Origin: Dinochytrium kinnereticum
Taxonomy: Eukaryota; Chytridiomycota; Chytridiomycetes; Chytridiales; Chytridiaceae
DNA length: 58,142 nt
Direction: 5' to 3'
NCBI GenBank assembly: GCA_027604005.1
Contig: JADGJT010000120.1
Location: 1-58,142 of the forward strand
The notes under the pieces were generated by a model that saw only the letters and a list, made by a program, of their open reading frames with translations, did no database searches and was not told the origin of the DNA. Both the position numbers and the translations under genes were made by a program. This document shows positions 55,568 to 58,142 of this stretch, piece by piece (position 1 is the first letter of the stretch; the number at the start of each line of letters is the position of its first letter).

Positions 55568-56515
55568 GCTTCCATGATCGTCTTGGGTGTCAGTTCGCCT
55601 CTACATCGTTGAATTGGCTAGGCTCCTTTTTGGACTGTGCATCTACTTTCTTCTTTTTACGCCTTGTTCTGTCTGTCTGTCTTGTTGTTTTTTTGTTTGT
55701 TTTTGCTTTTCATGTGAATTCTGTGTTGTTGTTTTTGCTTACCTTGATGATGATGGGGATCTCTCTCAACCTTTTTTTTTTTTTTATCTCTGTCTTTTTG
55801 TTTCTTTCTCTCCTTTGCTTCTTTCACCTTTAATTGTGTGCCCTCTGAATTGAATTCCGACTATTTCTTATGAAAAAGAAAGAACATGCTCATCGCGTAT
55901 TTCAACTTGTGTTTGCAGAAACTTGTGTGAACTTATTTCTTTTATTTCCTGTCAGTCTTCCTATGGTGTTTGATTTCATGAAGAAACCTGTATTGCAGAT
56001 GGGCCTGGGCGGTAATAACATAAGAGTAAATAAGTCGAGACCTCGTTTGTTTGAGTCATAGAAGGCACAACTGTGTATTATTGAAGTCCCGTACCCCTTA
56101 ATTCTATTTCAAATTGGTCGAGTCTATTATCGCTCACCAGGTTTCTTCCCAACCACAAAAAAAAAAAATAAAATAAAACGCCCCTTCCAAAACAAAACAA
56201 AATACTGACGATTGATACATTTGATGGTGAAAACAAGAATGAAGAGATTTCGTGGGAGAAACGAGGTATCAAAAAAATGGAATAGAGAAAATGAGAGAAG
56301 CAAAAACTAAAGCACAAAACCAAATGTGCATTGGCGGGGGGTGAGGAGGGCGAGGGGCAAGAGAAGGTATCTTTCGTTTCATGGGTGAAAAATTATTAGT
56401 TTTATCCTTCATGGCAGATATGAAGGGCGGATGGTAGAGAGGGGAGCTCAATAAACGAAAAGGCATCAACCACCTCTGCTGCCCAAACGCAAGGGACACC
56501 TAGGCAGCATGACGA
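55568..56515. other. Intergenic region between convergent genes
   Basis: T-rich on the plus strand at 55650-55850, including a run of T near 55772-55786; A-rich at 56155-56180. No supported coding frame. It holds the 3' UTRs of the Def1-like gene and, on the minus strand, of the BAG-like gene. Confidence 0.55.
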
Positions 56516-57505
56516 TCATCTAACCATTCTCCGTCTTTCCTTCTTTCCCCCAATTGAGGAGGCGACGGACGTCTCGGACCCCTCTGACACGTCCCCGCCC
56601 AAAGCATCCAAAAGCCGATCGACCTCGTCCAAAACGTTTTTTAGTCTAAGAACAGCGGCAACTTTTCTCGATTTGCAGGACTCGACGCATGTGTGAATGT
56701 GTGAGGCGGTTGCGGTGTCGAGACTGACTGAATCGATGATCAGGGGAAGCGAGGTGAGGAAGTCGACTGATGAGGTTAGGGGGGCTGAAATGAGAGATGT
56801 GGAGGTAGGGGATGAGGTTGTTGTGATGGTGGAGTGTGATGATGTTATTATGGAGGTGGGGGTGGGTGCGAAGGGGGTGAGAGGGGCTGAGGAAGCTGAG
56901 ATGGATGAGGTCGAAGTAATGTCAAGATGATCAGCAACATCCACCGCCATGTCTCCAGGCTGGATTGACTCCAACCTCTCCAGCAACCTGACAGCCTGTT
57001 CATCAAGCTCCATCAACCGTCTCCTCACGATCTCCCTATCCGCCGCAGAAGGGACGACCGGCATCCCAACCAACGCAACGGCACCCTCCACATCAGCGTC
57101 CAGTCGAGTGGACGCATTGAACTTGGATCTCGCTGCATCCACCACAGCCGTTGCAGCAATCACCACACCGCCTCCTTTCCCTCTCTGAGTCATTCTCCGT
57201 CGATACCTCACCCCCTCCACCGCAACCACCCCCACATCAGAGACGGCGCGGCGTGTTGACAGAGTGGACCACGGCGATCTTCCGAGGTCTTCGAGAGCGG
57301 GTAGGAGGATGGATTCACAGGCTGCCTCGATCTCCCTGAGAGCATGCATGACGGTTTGGTGGCGTTTACGGAAACGAGTGAGGGTTTGACGGAGGTTGTG
57401 GTCGCGGATGAGGAATTGGAGACCGTAGGATACTACCACGCTTGCTGCGAGGGTTGTTGCTAGCCCGGCTATGACTGTTAAGGAGAGGTTCACTAGAGAG
57501 GTCAT
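56516..57505 (-). CDS. Membrane-anchored protein with possible BAG-like C-terminus
   Basis: Start chosen at ATG 57505 (MTSLVNLSLTVIAGLATTLA), giving an N-terminal hydrophobic segment continuing ASVVVSYGLQFLI, then a cytosolic helical region (QTLTRFRKRHQTVMHALREI). Helical blocks LDEQAVRLLERLESIQPGD and CKSRKVAAVLRLKNVLDEVD flank a Ser/Thr-rich, low-complexity insert. The spacing and 'LLERLESIQ ... R...VxRLxNxLDEVD' pattern resemble a BAG (Hsp70-binding) domain split by an insertion, as in the ER membrane protein Snl1, but this is a weak match and the gene may be unrelated. The frame is uninterrupted at about 329 residues; an upstream in-frame stretch to 57568 has no ATG. Confidence 0.5.
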   Translation of the reverse strand: MTSLVNLSLTVIAGLATTLAASVVVSYGLQFLIRDHNLRQTLTRFRKRHQTVMHALREIEAACESILLPALEDLGRSPWSTLSTRRAVSDVGVVAVEGVRYRRRMTQRGKGGGVVIAATAVVDAARSKFNASTRLDADVEGAVALVGMPVVPSAADREIVRRRLMELDEQAVRLLERLESIQPGDMAVDVADHLDITSTSSISASSAPLTPFAPTPTSIITSSHSTITTTSSPTSTSLISAPLTSSVDFLTSLPLIIDSVSLDTATASHIHTCVESCKSRKVAAVLRLKNVLDEVDRLLDALGGDVSEGSETSVASSIGGKKERRRMVR

Positions 57506-58142
57506 CTTCGGTGGCGTGTGCGATGTGAATGAATGCCCCACGGGTGGGGAAGTTGCGGGGTGATTCAAATTGCTGTGGGCTTGAAGGGCGGGGGCTCCTA
57601 GCGAATGAATTGGATGTGCTGCTGGGGATGACGACGACGACGGGATGGTTGACGGATAAAGCGCAGAAGGGATGAAGGCTCGTCAATCGCCGTTCCGTTC
57701 GTCGTTCAGCTGAGTTTCGATCTCGTTTTTCTTTTTTTCTTCTGTGGTGACAATTGAGCCACGACAATTCAAATTCAAATTTGAGGCATCAAAGTGGATG
57801 TTCACCTGCGCTTTATTCGCTGGAAAACAACACGCTAACAAGAGCAGGTTGATGATGCGGCAAGAGGAAGTTAGTGCAGGTGGGGAGGTGAGTGAGGGAA
57901 ACTAAGAAGGAAGAGGCAAAAGGAATGGTGTTGTGCGTGTGCGTGCCAAAAACAAAAAACAAACAGTTACGAAAGGAAATGATAAAAACACCAGAAAAGA
58001 AAGAAAAAGCTCAAGAAGAAAGAAAAAAAATAAAAAAGATCAAGGAACGGTGGTCTGGCTTTTAATGTTCCTGTCGCCGTTCTTCGACCGCGCATTTGTG
58101 ATATTGGTCGAAGTTTCTTGGGGCTCGCTGCTCTCATCCGCC
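57506..58142. other. Intergenic end of window
   Basis: Promoter side of the minus-strand BAG-like gene, with A-rich sequence at 57940-58045. The last 60 bases contain no recognisable start of another gene. Confidence 0.5.

Noticed and set aside
54807..55577. 256-codon plus-strand frame rich in Val/Leu/Arg
   Set aside because: Second frame of the Gln/Gly-rich last exon of the Def1-like gene.
1..58142. CRISPR arrays, bacterial operons, integrated viral genes or autonomous transposases
   Set aside because: None seen: no regularly spaced repeats, no integrase or transposase motifs, and genes have spliceosomal introns throughout.

Overview
The window looks like nuclear DNA of a zoosporic (flagellated) fungus, most likely a chytrid or close relative. 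Fungal hallmarks are an APSES/Mbp1-type transcription factor, an NST1-type stress protein, a T7-like mitochondrial RNA polymerase and an Mcr1-type cytochrome b5 reductase, in genes carrying many short GT-AG introns (mostly about 40-90 nt). The flagellum is implied by two adjacent genes that follow cilia in evolution: profilin-4 (5260-5838) and the transition-zone receptor meckelin/TMEM67 (5952-10008). Species cannot be fixed from sequence alone.

Layout. 1-484: a truncated, nearly identical second copy of part of the profilin-4 gene, ending in a small element with 12-bp terminal inverted repeats. 804-4894 (-): a C5 DNA methyltransferase with BAH domains, altered motifs I and IV and a long C-terminal tail with two SUMO-interaction-like motifs. 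5260-10008 (+): the ciliary pair. 10028-11451 (-): a membrane-anchored GST-like protein; 11488-12764 (+): geranylgeranyl diphosphate synthase. 12801-15864 (-): XLF/NHEJ1 and POLD3, two DNA repair/replication genes in tandem. 15909-19507 (+): cytosolic methionyl-tRNA synthetase with a WHEP tail, then a carnitine-type mitochondrial carrier. 19592-21228 (-): ankyrin protein. 22768-30500 (+): APSES factor, PPR protein, galactokinase. 30761-37712 (+): FAM192A/NIP30 homologue and NST1. 38299-46140: LTO1 (-), BTB-TLDc protein (+), an orphan nuclear-type protein (-), mitochondrial RNA polymerase (+). 46676-48578 (+): a SAM methyltransferase and an NTF2-like protein. 48758-50561 (-): cytochrome b5 reductase. 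51866-55567 (+): Def1/UBAP2L-type protein. 56516-57505 (-): membrane protein with a possible BAG-like C-terminus.

Most genes are unrelated housekeeping genes; the functional groupings that stand out are the ciliary pair and the POLD3-XLF pair. Packing is tight: start codons of divergent genes lie 36, 44 and 70 bp apart and stop codons of convergent genes as little as 19 bp apart, whereas genes for long disordered proteins (NST1, Def1, APSES factor) have 1-1.3 kb 5' flanks.

No tRNA, rRNA, CRISPR, autonomous transposon or virus-like gene was recognised. Exon joins were read by eye from splice signals and protein-family continuity, so individual boundaries may be a few bases off. The least ordinary observations are the duplicated profilin fragment ending in an inverted-repeat element, the methyltransferase with its degenerate motifs and tail, and an apparent 28-nt intron in the XLF gene.
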